Shown here piece by piece: positions 53,212 through 62,203 of a DNA stretch of 64,000 bases. Both the position numbers and the translations under genes were made by a program. This DNA comes from Terrimonas rubra (GTDB lineage Bacteria; Bacteroidota; Bacteroidia; Chitinophagales; Chitinophagaceae). The stretch is from assembly GCF_042686025.1 (NCBI RefSeq), contig NZ_JBHUOZ010000003.1, forward strand, positions 1,922,001 through 1,986,000, written 5' to 3'. The notes beneath the pieces are model-generated. The model worked only from the letters and a program-made list of their open reading frames with translations. It had not been told where the DNA came from and ran no database searches. How positions within the stretch are numbered: the first letter of the stretch is position 1; every line of letters begins with the position of its first letter.

Positions 53212-53396
53212 TGATGAATGATGAATTATGAATTATGAATGAGGATTGATGAATCAGGATGATGCAGGTATATAGCCGGGCGGCTGCCCGATTGCAGCGG
53301 AAAGCCCGCTGAAGGTTTGTGCGGTGGGTTGTGGCGGACTTGCAGTGTAAAGCGGGGACCGTTGCCGACCAGGGAACTGCAGCTGAAAGCCCCTGA
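53212..53396 (+). repeat. Dispersed three-unit repeat, copy B
   Basis: Second copy of the element at 35569-35780, in the same orientation. Units are at 53290-53309 (GATTGCAGCGGAAAGCCCGC), 53337-53357 (GACTTGCAGTGTAAAGCGGGG) and 53377-53395 (CTGCAGCTGAAAGCCCCTG), preceded by a GAATTAT/GAATGAT heptamer run. Its antisense strand carries a 62-codon frame that shares LQVRHNP, GFPLQSGS and a terminal IHNS with copy A. The 53134-53492 spacer holds nothing else except the promoter box below. Confidence 0.82.
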
Positions 53397-53423
53397 TAAC
53401 TGCTTAAAACCCATTTACTTCGC

Positions 53424-53431
53424 TATTTTTG
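53424..53431 (+). promoter_or_regulatory. -7 promoter box (TATTTTTG) before the MlaD gene
   Basis: Exact TAnnTTTG match followed by CC, 61 nt before ATG 53493. A second, weaker copy (CTATTTTGGC) lies 18 bp downstream. No -33 TTG was seen. Confidence 0.45.
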
Positions 53432-53492
53432 CCAATAAATGGCTATTTTGGCACTCTGTTAGCTATTGCTAGTTAACCGCGAAACGACTTAT

Positions 53493-54482
53493 ATGAAGAT
53501 TAACAACGAAACAAAAGTAGGCTTACTGGTTATTGTAACCCTGGCCCTGTTGATTATTGGCTTTAATTTTTTAAAAGGTAAGGACCTCTTCTCCAATCCC
53601 AATACGATATACGCCATTTTTGATGATATTGGCGCCTTAGCCAAAGGTAATGCTGTTAAGATAAAAGGCCTGCAGGTAGGTAAAGTGTATGCAACCGAGA
53701 ATGTGGACAAGGACGTTAGCGCCATTAAAGTGACCATTGCCCTGGACAAGGATATCAATATCCCGGCAGACTCCTATATATATATTGAACCCAGCCTTTT
53801 ATCGACCCCCAACCTGGCCATTGTAAAAGGGAATGATAAGACTAATTTTATAAAATACGGCAACGAGATAAAAGCAATGAGCCGTCCCGGTGGTATGTTA
53901 AGTGCGATGGCGCCACAGCTGGACCCCATTTTAACCCAGGTAGGACATACGATCGATTCACTGAATCTTATTTTAGGAAACGTAAATTCCATTTTTGAAG
54001 GGGATACAAAAGCTAATTTACAAGGTACCTTACGTAACTTAAACAACAGTACTGCTAAACTGGAAGGGATATTAAGTGAAGCCGGTAAAGGTATTAATGC
54101 AACACTGAGCAATACGGAATCCATTACCGCTAACCTGCGTAAAAATAATGACAGCATCAATGCCATTTTAGGCAATGCCAAGAAGTTTTCTGACGGGCTG
54201 GCCAAGGTTGACCTGGATAAGATGGTGAATACTATTGAAGCTATGCTGACTGACCTTAAATCGGTTGTTAATAAAGTGTCAAGTACCGATGGTACGCTGG
54301 GCGCTTTAATTAACGACAAACAAATCTATAACCGGTTAAATAATGCCATATTAAGCGCAGAGATATTGATGGATGACCTGCGGGCACATCCTAAACGCTA
54401 CGTTAATATTTCGGTGTTCGGAAGAAAAGATAAAAGCGGTCCTTTAACTTCGCCTGCAGTAAAAGACACGCTACCCAAATAA
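53493..54482 (+). CDS. MlaD/MCE-domain lipid transport protein
   Basis: Membrane-anchored MCE protein of 329 residues. One N-terminal transmembrane helix (GLLVIVTLALLIIGFNFL) precedes the MCE domain (about 35-110, YAIFDDIGALAKGNAVKIKG, LQVGKVYAT). A helical C-terminal region (about 150-310) may form the hydrophobic tunnel or coiled coil. Such proteins carry phospholipids between membranes. ATG 53493 (MKINNETKVG) is chosen over an upstream TTG. No MlaE or MlaF genes are adjacent. The LptA/OstA-like gene follows after 8 bp. Confidence 0.88.
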   Translation: MKINNETKVGLLVIVTLALLIIGFNFLKGKDLFSNPNTIYAIFDDIGALAKGNAVKIKGLQVGKVYATENVDKDVSAIKVTIALDKDINIPADSYIYIEPSLLSTPNLAIVKGNDKTNFIKYGNEIKAMSRPGGMLSAMAPQLDPILTQVGHTIDSLNLILGNVNSIFEGDTKANLQGTLRNLNNSTAKLEGILSEAGKGINATLSNTESITANLRKNNDSINAILGNAKKFSDGLAKVDLDKMVNTIEAMLTDLKSVVNKVSSTDGTLGALINDKQIYNRLNNAILSAEILMDDLRAHPKRYVNISVFGRKDKSGPLTSPAVKDTLPK

Positions 54483-54490
54483 CCGGTTAT

Positions 54491-56128
54491 ATGACCTCAC
54501 AATCCTTAAAAGGCATTTTTGCAACTTTACCCAAACTGGTACTGTTTGCATTATTACTCATAATTTATCGTAACGGCAACGCACAGGTAACCATTGCCGG
54601 TGATACCACCAATTTATTACAGATATTAAGTCATACCCGCCAGCTGACCTTACAAACCGTTGACGACAGCACCCAGCTGACCATTGTTGCAGGAAATGTA
54701 AAACTGAAACAGGGCAATACCCTTTTCTTTTGCGACAGTTGTGTAAAGAATGACCGCACCAAATTGTTTGAGGCATGGGGCAATGTACGCATTGTGGATG
54801 CTGATACAGCAACAGTTACCGCCAATCACCTCCGTTATTTTGAAGATAAACAACTTGCTTTTTTAGATGGCAATGTAAAGTTATCAGATGGTCACGGCGT
54901 ATTGACCACCCCCGACCTGGAATATGATATGATGACCAATATTGGCATTTACAAAAAAGGTGGCCGTGTGGTAAACGGCAAAACCGTTTTAACCAGTAAG
55001 GAAGGCTGGTATTATGCCGACATGAAAGATGTTTATTTTAAAAAGGATGTGGTACTGAAAGACCCTGCTTATAATATTGTTACCGATTCGTTATTGTATA
55101 ATACAGAATCAAGAACCGCCCGGTTTATTTCCTATACCACTATTACAGACAGCAGCCAGAATGTTATTAAAACCAGGGAAGGGTTTTACAACCAGGTGAC
55201 CAAGCAGGCCGAATTCGGGCAAAGACCTACTATATTAGATACAAAGGGAAGACGTACCGTAACGGGTGACCGTATTACGCAGAATGACAGTATTTATATG
55301 GTAACAGGCCGTGGTGTGATTGTAGATTCGGCACAGGGTGTGACCATTATCGGTGATAAGATTTTCCAGAATAAAACAACGGAAGCCGTACTGGCAACAC
55401 AAAAGCCCCTGATGATCGTTAAACAGGATAACGATTCCATTTATATAACGGCCGATACCTTGTTTACCGCCAAGTTAACAGCATTGTACGGTACCCAGGA
55501 TTCTATTGTGGTAGATACCGTTTCGGGACTGAAGATAGCAGCCATTGGTGAAAAGGACAGTACCAACCGGTATTTTGAAGCGTTCCGCAATGTGCGCATC
55601 TTTAACGACTCCATACAGGCAGTTTGTGACAGCATGTTCTACTCCTTTAAAGACTCCGTATTCCGTTTGTATGATAACCCGATAGTCTGGGCGCAGAACA
55701 GCCAGATAACCGGCGATACCATTCACCTGTTTACCAAAAACAAGAAACCTGAAAAGGTGGAAGCTTATGATAACAGTTTCATGGTGAATAAGATGGATAC
55801 GGATGCTTATAACCAGATAAAATCGCGCCGTATGGATGGCTATTTTATTGATGGCAATATTGATTCGGTTCGTGCCCGTGGCTTTGCCGAATGTATTTAT
55901 TACCTGCGGGATGATGCCGACAGCTCGTATACCGGCATTAATGAAACGAAGAGCGATATTATGGACATATATTTCGTGGAGAAGGAACTGGATAAGGTTG
56001 TTTTCCGCAGCCAGGTTACAGGCACCATCTGGCCTTTGAGTCATAAAAAGCCCTCAGAAATGCGCCTGGAAGGCTTTCAATGGCTGGAAGCAAGGAGACC
56101 AAAGACGAAGTATGAGATGTTTGAGTAA
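54491..56128 (+). CDS. OstA/LptA-like envelope protein
   Basis: Exported protein of 545 residues, beginning with a signal peptide (LPKLVLFALLLIIYRNGNAQ). It contains repeated OstA-fold strands typical of Bacteroidota LptA/OstA-like proteins, for example TIVAGNVKLKQGNTLFFCDS, ANHLRYFEDKQLAFLDGNVK and GWYYADMKDVYFKKDVVLK. These proteins bind lipopolysaccharide or related lipids in the periplasm. Immediate proximity to MlaD suggests a shared envelope-lipid role, which is inferred. The stop is followed by the second copy of the GTTCAA-rich repeat. Confidence 0.87.
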   Translation: MTSQSLKGIFATLPKLVLFALLLIIYRNGNAQVTIAGDTTNLLQILSHTRQLTLQTVDDSTQLTIVAGNVKLKQGNTLFFCDSCVKNDRTKLFEAWGNVRIVDADTATVTANHLRYFEDKQLAFLDGNVKLSDGHGVLTTPDLEYDMMTNIGIYKKGGRVVNGKTVLTSKEGWYYADMKDVYFKKDVVLKDPAYNIVTDSLLYNTESRTARFISYTTITDSSQNVIKTREGFYNQVTKQAEFGQRPTILDTKGRRTVTGDRITQNDSIYMVTGRGVIVDSAQGVTIIGDKIFQNKTTEAVLATQKPLMIVKQDNDSIYITADTLFTAKLTALYGTQDSIVVDTVSGLKIAAIGEKDSTNRYFEAFRNVRIFNDSIQAVCDSMFYSFKDSVFRLYDNPIVWAQNSQITGDTIHLFTKNKKPEKVEAYDNSFMVNKMDTDAYNQIKSRRMDGYFIDGNIDSVRARGFAECIYYLRDDADSSYTGINETKSDIMDIYFVEKELDKVVFRSQVTGTIWPLSHKKPSEMRLEGFQWLEARRPKTKYEMFE

Positions 56129-56362
56129 GAGAGGGTTCAAGAAGTTCAAGGTTCAAAAGTTTAAGAGGTTAGTGAATAAGGTTAATGGTTGATAGTTAAT
56201 GGTTCATCGGAAGGTTCAGGAAGTTCAAGGTTCAAGAGTTCAAAGGTTCAAGGACCCGTAACAGTTCAACGTTAATGGTTAATGGTTATTGGTTAAGAGC
56301 GTTCAAGAGGTTAGTGAAAAGCAAAATAATTCCTCATTCAACATTCATCATTCATCATTGAT
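56127..56362 (+). repeat. Dispersed GTTCAA-rich repeat, copy 2
   Basis: Same family as 5549-5735, in the opposite orientation. It starts within the stop region of the OstA-like gene and runs through GTTCAA-rich units, TAACAGTTCAA, GTTAATGGTTATTGGTTAAG and GCAAAATAATTC. It then ends in a run of ATTCATCATTCAT heptamers (56325-56360), the complement-like counterpart of the GAATTAT run of copy 1. No ORF is seen. Confidence 0.8.
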
Positions 56363-56396
56363 AACTCTTAATTCATAAATCGCAAATCTTACATCA

Positions 56397-57419
56397 TCAA
56401 TCCAATCCACTTCCCTGGTTTTCAAAATACTTTATCTCTTCTGTAAAGTTTAAAAAAGGATGAGCTTCCTGTAATGCTTTTGCTTTAGCTGCATGGTTTT
56501 GGAGGAAACGGCGATGTGCGGCTGTTTCAGGCTGGAATGCCTTGTGATTACGGGCTATGATGAGTTGTCTTACCTCCTGCATTAAGGCCTGGGATGTTTT
56601 ATCAATACAGCTTTCGGTAAACCGTTGCATTACATATTCCGTAGCCTGGTAATTGGGATGAGCCAGGTCAATATCATAAAAACGGTAATCCCTTAATACA
56701 TCTATCACCAGTTCGTAAGCAGGAAAATAAAACAGGTCGGTAAATTTATTTACCATATGGTGTACTGCTTCAATTAAACGGGCCTTACTGCGGTTATTGG
56801 CCACTACCCCATCCCGCAAATGCCGCACCGGGCTAACGGTAAAGATGATCTTTACCTTGGGATTGAATTTCTTTAAGCGGTGATAACAATTATCCAGCAA
56901 AGAAATGGTCTCCTCTATCTCCAGCATATGTTTGTTAAACCATTGCTGCGGTGCACGATGACAATTGGCTACTCCATTTTTTAGGCCTGTAACAGCACTG
57001 TGGCCCGGCGCTGCTTCCTGTAAACGATAACTGAAAGAAGACCCCAGGGTAATGATCACCCAGTCTGCTTCCTGTAAAAACCGGTGGGCCTGGTTTTGTG
57101 AATCATTGATTATGCCAATGGCTGTAGCCGCATCAATATGAGAGAAACGGCTATGGTGCGCCCAGCTATTGTATACTTCATTCAGCAGGAACAGTTGTTC
57201 CGGCTGGTATTGCCTGTTCTCGATATAACTCATGATACTGTTAACCACACTGGCCGGATCGAACAATATACCGTTTGGATTTTGCAGTACATCGTACTTT
57301 AAACCACCCAATGCATTACCAATATGTTCGGTAAAACAGGAGCCGATCAAAAACAACTTATCACCATACTTAACCGGTATATCCAGCGGTTTGATATCAA
57401 TGGAAGCCATGAAATTCAT
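56397..57419 (-). CDS. GSCFA domain protein
   Basis: Protein of 340 residues named after the motif near the N-terminus, here LFLIGSCFTEHIGNALGG. A further conserved block (VIITLGSSFSYRLQEAAPGH, then IIFTVSPVRHLRDGVVANNR) gives it an SGNH-hydrolase-like look, with Ser in the GSCF motif and His in the PVRHLRDG block. It may therefore act on acyl or acetyl esters, though activity is unproven. The gene is preceded directly by a promoter box at 57424, so its mRNA appears leaderless. Confidence 0.85.
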   Translation of the reverse strand: MNFMASIDIKPLDIPVKYGDKLFLIGSCFTEHIGNALGGLKYDVLQNPNGILFDPASVVNSIMSYIENRQYQPEQLFLLNEVYNSWAHHSRFSHIDAATAIGIINDSQNQAHRFLQEADWVIITLGSSFSYRLQEAAPGHSAVTGLKNGVANCHRAPQQWFNKHMLEIEETISLLDNCYHRLKKFNPKVKIIFTVSPVRHLRDGVVANNRSKARLIEAVHHMVNKFTDLFYFPAYELVIDVLRDYRFYDIDLAHPNYQATEYVMQRFTESCIDKTSQALMQEVRQLIIARNHKAFQPETAAHRRFLQNHAAKAKALQEAHPFLNFTEEIKYFENQGSGLD

Positions 57420-57423
57420 ACTG

Positions 57424-57431
57424 CAAAAATA
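57424..57431 (-). promoter_or_regulatory. -7 box (TATTTTTG) four bases before the GSCFA start
   Basis: Exact TAnnTTTG match on the minus strand, ending four bases upstream of the ATG at 57419. A start site 6-8 nt downstream of the box would fall on or inside the start codon, so this gene is probably leaderless. Confidence 0.5.
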
Positions 57432-57594
57432 AGCCTAAGATCAAAGCCGGGCCCTATTATTTAGTGCTGTGCCTGACGTAAAAAAAGTCAAGACTGCCCT
57501 TAAAAATACATTTTGGACAAGCTATTTTGATTTTTGGACAAATTCCCCGCCGCGTTATTTTTCACCTTTGCATCAGTATCAAATGACAGAGAAC

Positions 57595-58956
57595 ATGAAA
57601 AAAAATATTTTAATCATCCTTCTTGGCATCAGCGGATTGAACGCCAATGCCCAGCTCTTTAACGAAGAGGTAAAGTTTTTGTATGAGCATGCTGCTGCCA
57701 AGAACGACACACTGCAGTTATACCAGCTTAAAAAAGAGGAAGCTGTTATTGATATACAGTCGGCCAGGTTCAATTACCTGCCAAAGGTAAATTTTAACGC
57801 CACCTATACCCGGCTGAATGACGATATTGTTTTCCCGGAGAACCTGCAACAGTTATTGATGGGAACACAATCCCTGTTAATTAAAGAAAAACTGGGCCTG
57901 GGCTTTAACAGTAGTTTACCCGGTAATATTCCTTTGCAGCCGGTAGATCCCATTCAGCGGAAAGATATTTTTAAGACCACCGTCAGCAGCCAATGGTTGT
58001 TATTCAGTGGCTTTAAAATAAGTAACGGTGTAAAAGCTTACCAGCACCAGCAAAGATCATTTGACCATCTTACCCAAAAACAACAGACCAGGTTATGGCT
58101 GGATGTTGCGGATGTATACGATAAAATGGCCCTGGTAAACAGTTCCGATGCGATACTGGCCGCCTCTGAAAAAATATTGGATGAACAGACCCGCTTTGTG
58201 AATAAAGCCATTGAAAACGGTTTGGCCACCCCGCTGGAAAGGAAACGTATTGAACTGGCACGTCAGAAACTGGCCGTTAAAAAACTGGAGAACGAGACCA
58301 GCAAAACCGTACTGCACAGTAAGATGCACCAGCTTACCGGCTTAGGTACCGAAGCCATTGCACAGCTACATCCTACCCTGCAGGCCACACCGGCCATAAC
58401 AGCGGAGTATGCAACAGTGCGTCCGGAAATTAAAGCCCTGGACGAAGGCATAGAAGCCACAAAGTACCAGGAGAAAGCGGCTTTATCGGAATATGTTCCC
58501 AAGCTGGCAGCTTTTGGTCAATATGAATTAAGGGAAAGAGACCTGTCCTTATTAGAACCTAAATGGTATGCCGGGGTACGCCTGCAATGGAACGTGTTTG
58601 ACGGCTTACAGGCCCGTAACAATGCTAAAAAAGCTGCCTTGCAAAGAAGATCACTGGAAGTACAAAAAAGATCGGCAGAGGATATGTTTGCCTTAGCGGA
58701 CAGTAAACTGAAAGAAGATTACCAGCTGGCTGCGCAAAAAGTAAAATGGAAAGAAGCGGCTGTACAGTTGACGGAAGACACTTATGCTTTTATCAACAAA
58801 CAATACCTCAACGGCCTTACCAACCTGGCCGAAGTATTGGATGCCATCACCGATCTGGAAACAGCAAAATTTGAGTACCAGCAGGCGTTGTACGAACAAC
58901 GCAGAGCCGCCCTGCAAGCGGCGGACATGAACGGTTCTTTATTAAAAAATTTATAA
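57595..58956 (+). CDS. TolC-family outer-membrane efflux protein
   Basis: Outer-membrane channel protein of 453 residues. It has a signal peptide (ILIILLGISGLNANAQ), then two TolC-type repeats of amphipathic helices. The second repeat includes VPKLAAFGQYELRERDLSLL, QWNVFDGLQARNNAKKAALQ and YLNGLTNLAEVLDAITDLET. ATG 57595 is used because it places the signal peptide at the start; the in-frame ATG at 57583 is equally possible. It forms the outer part of the export system together with the HlyD and permease genes downstream. Confidence 0.88.
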   Translation: MKKNILIILLGISGLNANAQLFNEEVKFLYEHAAAKNDTLQLYQLKKEEAVIDIQSARFNYLPKVNFNATYTRLNDDIVFPENLQQLLMGTQSLLIKEKLGLGFNSSLPGNIPLQPVDPIQRKDIFKTTVSSQWLLFSGFKISNGVKAYQHQQRSFDHLTQKQQTRLWLDVADVYDKMALVNSSDAILAASEKILDEQTRFVNKAIENGLATPLERKRIELARQKLAVKKLENETSKTVLHSKMHQLTGLGTEAIAQLHPTLQATPAITAEYATVRPEIKALDEGIEATKYQEKAALSEYVPKLAAFGQYELRERDLSLLEPKWYAGVRLQWNVFDGLQARNNAKKAALQRRSLEVQKRSAEDMFALADSKLKEDYQLAAQKVKWKEAAVQLTEDTYAFINKQYLNGLTNLAEVLDAITDLETAKFEYQQALYEQRRAALQAADMNGSLLKNL

Positions 58957-59004
58957 CCGTATTTCATTCAACCACAAACAAAGAAACCTGTAAATATATA
59001 CAAC

Positions 59005-59970
59005 ATGAAAGCAAGATATTTCGCAACAAGTTTATTACTGGGCAGTATTTTATTTACGGCCTGCTCTTCCGATAATAACCGGCCTGTGGCACCCGAAGGA
59101 AAGGTAAAGCTGGAAAGCATCACCGTAGCACCCAAGATCGCCGGCAGGATTGCTGCCATTTTTGTAAACGAAGGCCAGGCAGTAAGCAAGGGCGATACAC
59201 TGGCCATTATTGATGTACCCGAGATAGCGGCCAAACTGGAACAGGCTAACGGCGCCATATTGAGTGCAGAAGGACAATTTTCCTTGGCACAGAACGGCGC
59301 TACCGGCGACCAGCTGATGCAGATACAAAGCCAGCTGGATGCAGCCGAAGCGCAACTGGTATATGCCGAACAATCTTTTCAGCGTATGGAAAATATGTTC
59401 AACGACTCCCTGGTACCTGCCCAAAAGTACGATGAGGTAAAATCTAAATACATTGCTGCCAAAGCACAGGTAAATGCCATTAAGGCAAAACAGAAAGAAA
59501 TAACAAGGGGTACCCGCCCTGAGACCATCCGCAGTGCCAAAGGCCAGGTAGAAAGAGCGATGGGTGCCCGTAACGAAGTATTGATCGCTGCCAGTGAGCG
59601 TTATATTATTGCACCGGCCGATATGATCATTGAAAGCATTACTTTAAAAGCAGGTGAACTGGCCACACCCGGTTATACCCTTTTTAATGGTTATGATTCC
59701 GCTCACCCTTATTTCCGTTTTACGATCGGTGAGAAAAACATCAATGCCTATCCGTTAGGAACTGCTGTTACGGTGATTGTTCCTAATACCGATAAAAAAA
59801 TAAAAGGCAAAATAGCCATGGTAAAACAGTTACCCCGGTATGCCGATAATACCAGTACAGCACCCAATCGTGCCATTGGTGAGAGCTTTTATGAACTGAA
59901 AGTGTTACCGGATAATGCCGCTGAAGCAACCGGCCTGTACAATAACAGCTCGGTATTACTTGACAAATAA
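59005..59970 (+). CDS. HlyD-family membrane-fusion protein
   Basis: Periplasmic adaptor lipoprotein of 321 residues. The signal ends in LFTAC (Cys20). The lipoyl-like half VAPKIAGRIAAIFVNEGQAV, SKGDTLAIIDVPE and a coiled-coil stretch (about 80-190) are followed by the second half (IIAPADMIIESITLKAGELA). It should bridge the TolC protein and the ABC-2 permease. It lies 48 bp after the TolC gene, in a clear operon. Confidence 0.88.
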   Translation: MKARYFATSLLLGSILFTACSSDNNRPVAPEGKVKLESITVAPKIAGRIAAIFVNEGQAVSKGDTLAIIDVPEIAAKLEQANGAILSAEGQFSLAQNGATGDQLMQIQSQLDAAEAQLVYAEQSFQRMENMFNDSLVPAQKYDEVKSKYIAAKAQVNAIKAKQKEITRGTRPETIRSAKGQVERAMGARNEVLIAASERYIIAPADMIIESITLKAGELATPGYTLFNGYDSAHPYFRFTIGEKNINAYPLGTAVTVIVPNTDKKIKGKIAMVKQLPRYADNTSTAPNRAIGESFYELKVLPDNAAEATGLYNNSSVLLDK

Positions 59971-60008
59971 TTACCCGGTCACGGATTGTAAACGTAAAAA
60001 CATTTACC

Positions 60009-61175
60009 ATGAAACAATTTATCAGCTTAATAAAAACAGAGTTCCGCCGTATATTCAGCAACAGTGTGCTGGTAGCCATTTTCTTTGGTGCACCGGTATT
60101 ATATGGACTGATGTTTATACAGGTATATAAAAAGGGGAAAGTGGCCGAGATGGCCATTGTGGTGATAGATGAGGACAATACACCCATGAGTGCAAAGATC
60201 ATTGATGCATTGAATGATAATGAGAACCTGACTGTGGCCAAAGTACAATTTGATGCGGGTAATATTGCCGCCGAAATGCCCTCCAAAGAGTATGTATCGG
60301 TTATTAGTATTCCTAAAGAATTTGAAGCTGATATTTTACAGAAACGTTACCCCGAGCTGATGGTGGATGTTAATACCGCCAACCTGGTAACAGCTAATTT
60401 TGCCAGCCGTGCCATACAAACCGTACTGGGAACATTCAGTGCCGGTGTGGAGATTGAAAGTTTAAAGAAGGCCGGTATGGACCATGCTACGGCCTTACAA
60501 CGGTATGAACCCTTTAAAGTAAACTATAACCGTTTTTATAACCCATCCGGCAACTACCTGTATTTAATGTTGCCCGGCATATTGGGAACTATTATGCAAC
60601 AGGTTATTTTCCTGGGGCTGGGACTGGTATTTGCCCGGGATTTTGAAGATGGTTATTTTAATAAGCTTGTTAAGACCAGCCGGTCATCACTCTATCATAT
60701 TTTATTAAAGCTTACCCCTTTCCTGTTACTCACAGCTGCCATGTGGATGGTGGTAGGTTCTTTTTATTTTATTTACCGTATTGATATACCGGTATTCTCC
60801 ATACAGATGGCAGCACTGGTTACCCTGTTCAGCCTGGCCTGTATGTTTATTGGTATGTTGTTTTCGCTGGCCATACCCAACCAGTTAAAAGCTACTGAAT
60901 TATTAATGGTACTGGCTACGCCTTCCTTTATCTTAAGCGGTTATACCTGGCCCCTCGAAGGTATGCCTGTACTGATACAGCGGTTTGCCGATATATTACC
61001 CTTAACACATTTCCTGCAGGGTTTCAGAAAATTATCGGTGTATGGCGGAACCTTCCGGGACATACAGCCCCAGATGATGGCTTTAGGCATCATCACCATT
61101 GTAAGTTTTGTACTGATAGCCTTACTGCTGCAGTTAAAAATAAGGAACACGAAAAACCAGGTGGTGACTCAATAA
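60009..61175 (+). CDS. ABC-2 type transporter permease
   Basis: Inner-membrane permease of 388 residues. One N-terminal helix (SVLVAIFFGAPVLYGLMFIQ) precedes a periplasmic domain (about 45-180), then five C-terminal helices (for example NYLYLMLPGILGTIMQQVIF, then LLMVLATPSFILSGYTWPLE). This is the ABC2_membrane_3 layout, as in YbhS/YbhR. No ATP-binding gene is linked here, so the energy source is not visible. It is probably co-transcribed with the TolC and HlyD genes. Confidence 0.85.
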   Translation: MKQFISLIKTEFRRIFSNSVLVAIFFGAPVLYGLMFIQVYKKGKVAEMAIVVIDEDNTPMSAKIIDALNDNENLTVAKVQFDAGNIAAEMPSKEYVSVISIPKEFEADILQKRYPELMVDVNTANLVTANFASRAIQTVLGTFSAGVEIESLKKAGMDHATALQRYEPFKVNYNRFYNPSGNYLYLMLPGILGTIMQQVIFLGLGLVFARDFEDGYFNKLVKTSRSSLYHILLKLTPFLLLTAAMWMVVGSFYFIYRIDIPVFSIQMAALVTLFSLACMFIGMLFSLAIPNQLKATELLMVLATPSFILSGYTWPLEGMPVLIQRFADILPLTHFLQGFRKLSVYGGTFRDIQPQMMALGIITIVSFVLIALLLQLKIRNTKNQVVTQ

Positions 61176-61226
61176 CCGGTGCCCCGGCGGTGTGTTGGTT
61201 ATACAAATTTGTAAACGTTTAGCTGA

Positions 61227-62147
61227 ATGTTCGTTATGAATTATACATTTGTTGAAAACAAGCATATAAGTATTTTGTCGAACACCAGTAAAAATATCCG
61301 GACGACCTTACAACTCTTTGGGCAGGAAGAACAGGATAAATCCTATTTTGTTTCGGAAGGCGCAGGGTTAGTGATGCACCCGGAAGAAGGTTTCAGGGCA
61401 GATTTTTATATCTATGCTGTTTGTATTGCCGGCACCGCCAGGATATCCTTAAACAACCAGGAGATAGGCATTAGAGCCAATCATTTTTTTGCCGCCATTC
61501 CCTCTACGGTGATACAGGTGTTTGAACACAGTGATAACTTTAAGGCGAAAGTGCTGGTATTTGAAAAGAGTTTTCTGCTGAAGAATATACTTGATGCCAG
61601 ACAGTTAGAACACCTTGGATTTTTTAGCTTTGATACACTGGCGCATATTGAGCTGGATAAAGAAGGCTTCCGGTTACTGAAGAACAAGCTGGATATTATT
61701 TACGAAAAGACAAAGGAAGATAGCCTGTTCCGGGACCAGATCATACAGAGTCTTATTTTTAACCTGTTGTTTGAAACCGCCGATATCTTTTTTAAAAACC
61801 GGCAGCTAGTGCGTAAAAAAGCCCTGGGGCGGGAAGACGAATTGTTTATGAAGTTCATGAAACTGGTACAGTTCAATTTTAAAACGCAACAGGACCTTTC
61901 ATTTTATGCGGACAAATTATTTATCAGTCCAAAATACCTGATTCAACTGTGCAAGAATATATCGGGTAAAACGCCGGGTAATATACTTTCGGAAACACTT
62001 ATCAATGAAGCCCGGTTATTATTAAAAATGCCTGATAATAATATTTCCACCGTAAGCACAGCCCTGAACTATAGTTCTGTAGCGGCTTTCAGTAAATTTT
62101 TTAAAAAACATACGGGCATTTCACCTTCTGCATTCAGGCAGCAATAA
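61227..62147 (+). CDS. AraC-family transcriptional regulator
   Basis: Regulator of 306 residues. The N-terminal part (about 1-180) is a cupin-like sensor region without a recognised ligand. The C-terminal part (about 205-306) holds the two AraC helix-turn-helix motifs: LSFYADKLFISPKYLIQLCK and ISTVSTALNYSSVAAFSKFF, followed by KHTGISPSAFR. It lies 51 bp after the permease and probably controls this export operon. ATG 61236 is an alternative start, three codons in. Confidence 0.88.
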   Translation: MFVMNYTFVENKHISILSNTSKNIRTTLQLFGQEEQDKSYFVSEGAGLVMHPEEGFRADFYIYAVCIAGTARISLNNQEIGIRANHFFAAIPSTVIQVFEHSDNFKAKVLVFEKSFLLKNILDARQLEHLGFFSFDTLAHIELDKEGFRLLKNKLDIIYEKTKEDSLFRDQIIQSLIFNLLFETADIFFKNRQLVRKKALGREDELFMKFMKLVQFNFKTQQDLSFYADKLFISPKYLIQLCKNISGKTPGNILSETLINEARLLLKMPDNNISTVSTALNYSSVAAFSKFFKKHTGISPSAFRQQ

Positions 62148-62203
62148 ACCCAGGCCGGTTCGGATCAACCCGGGACCTCTCTTAATTACTCACATACCTA
62201 TTT

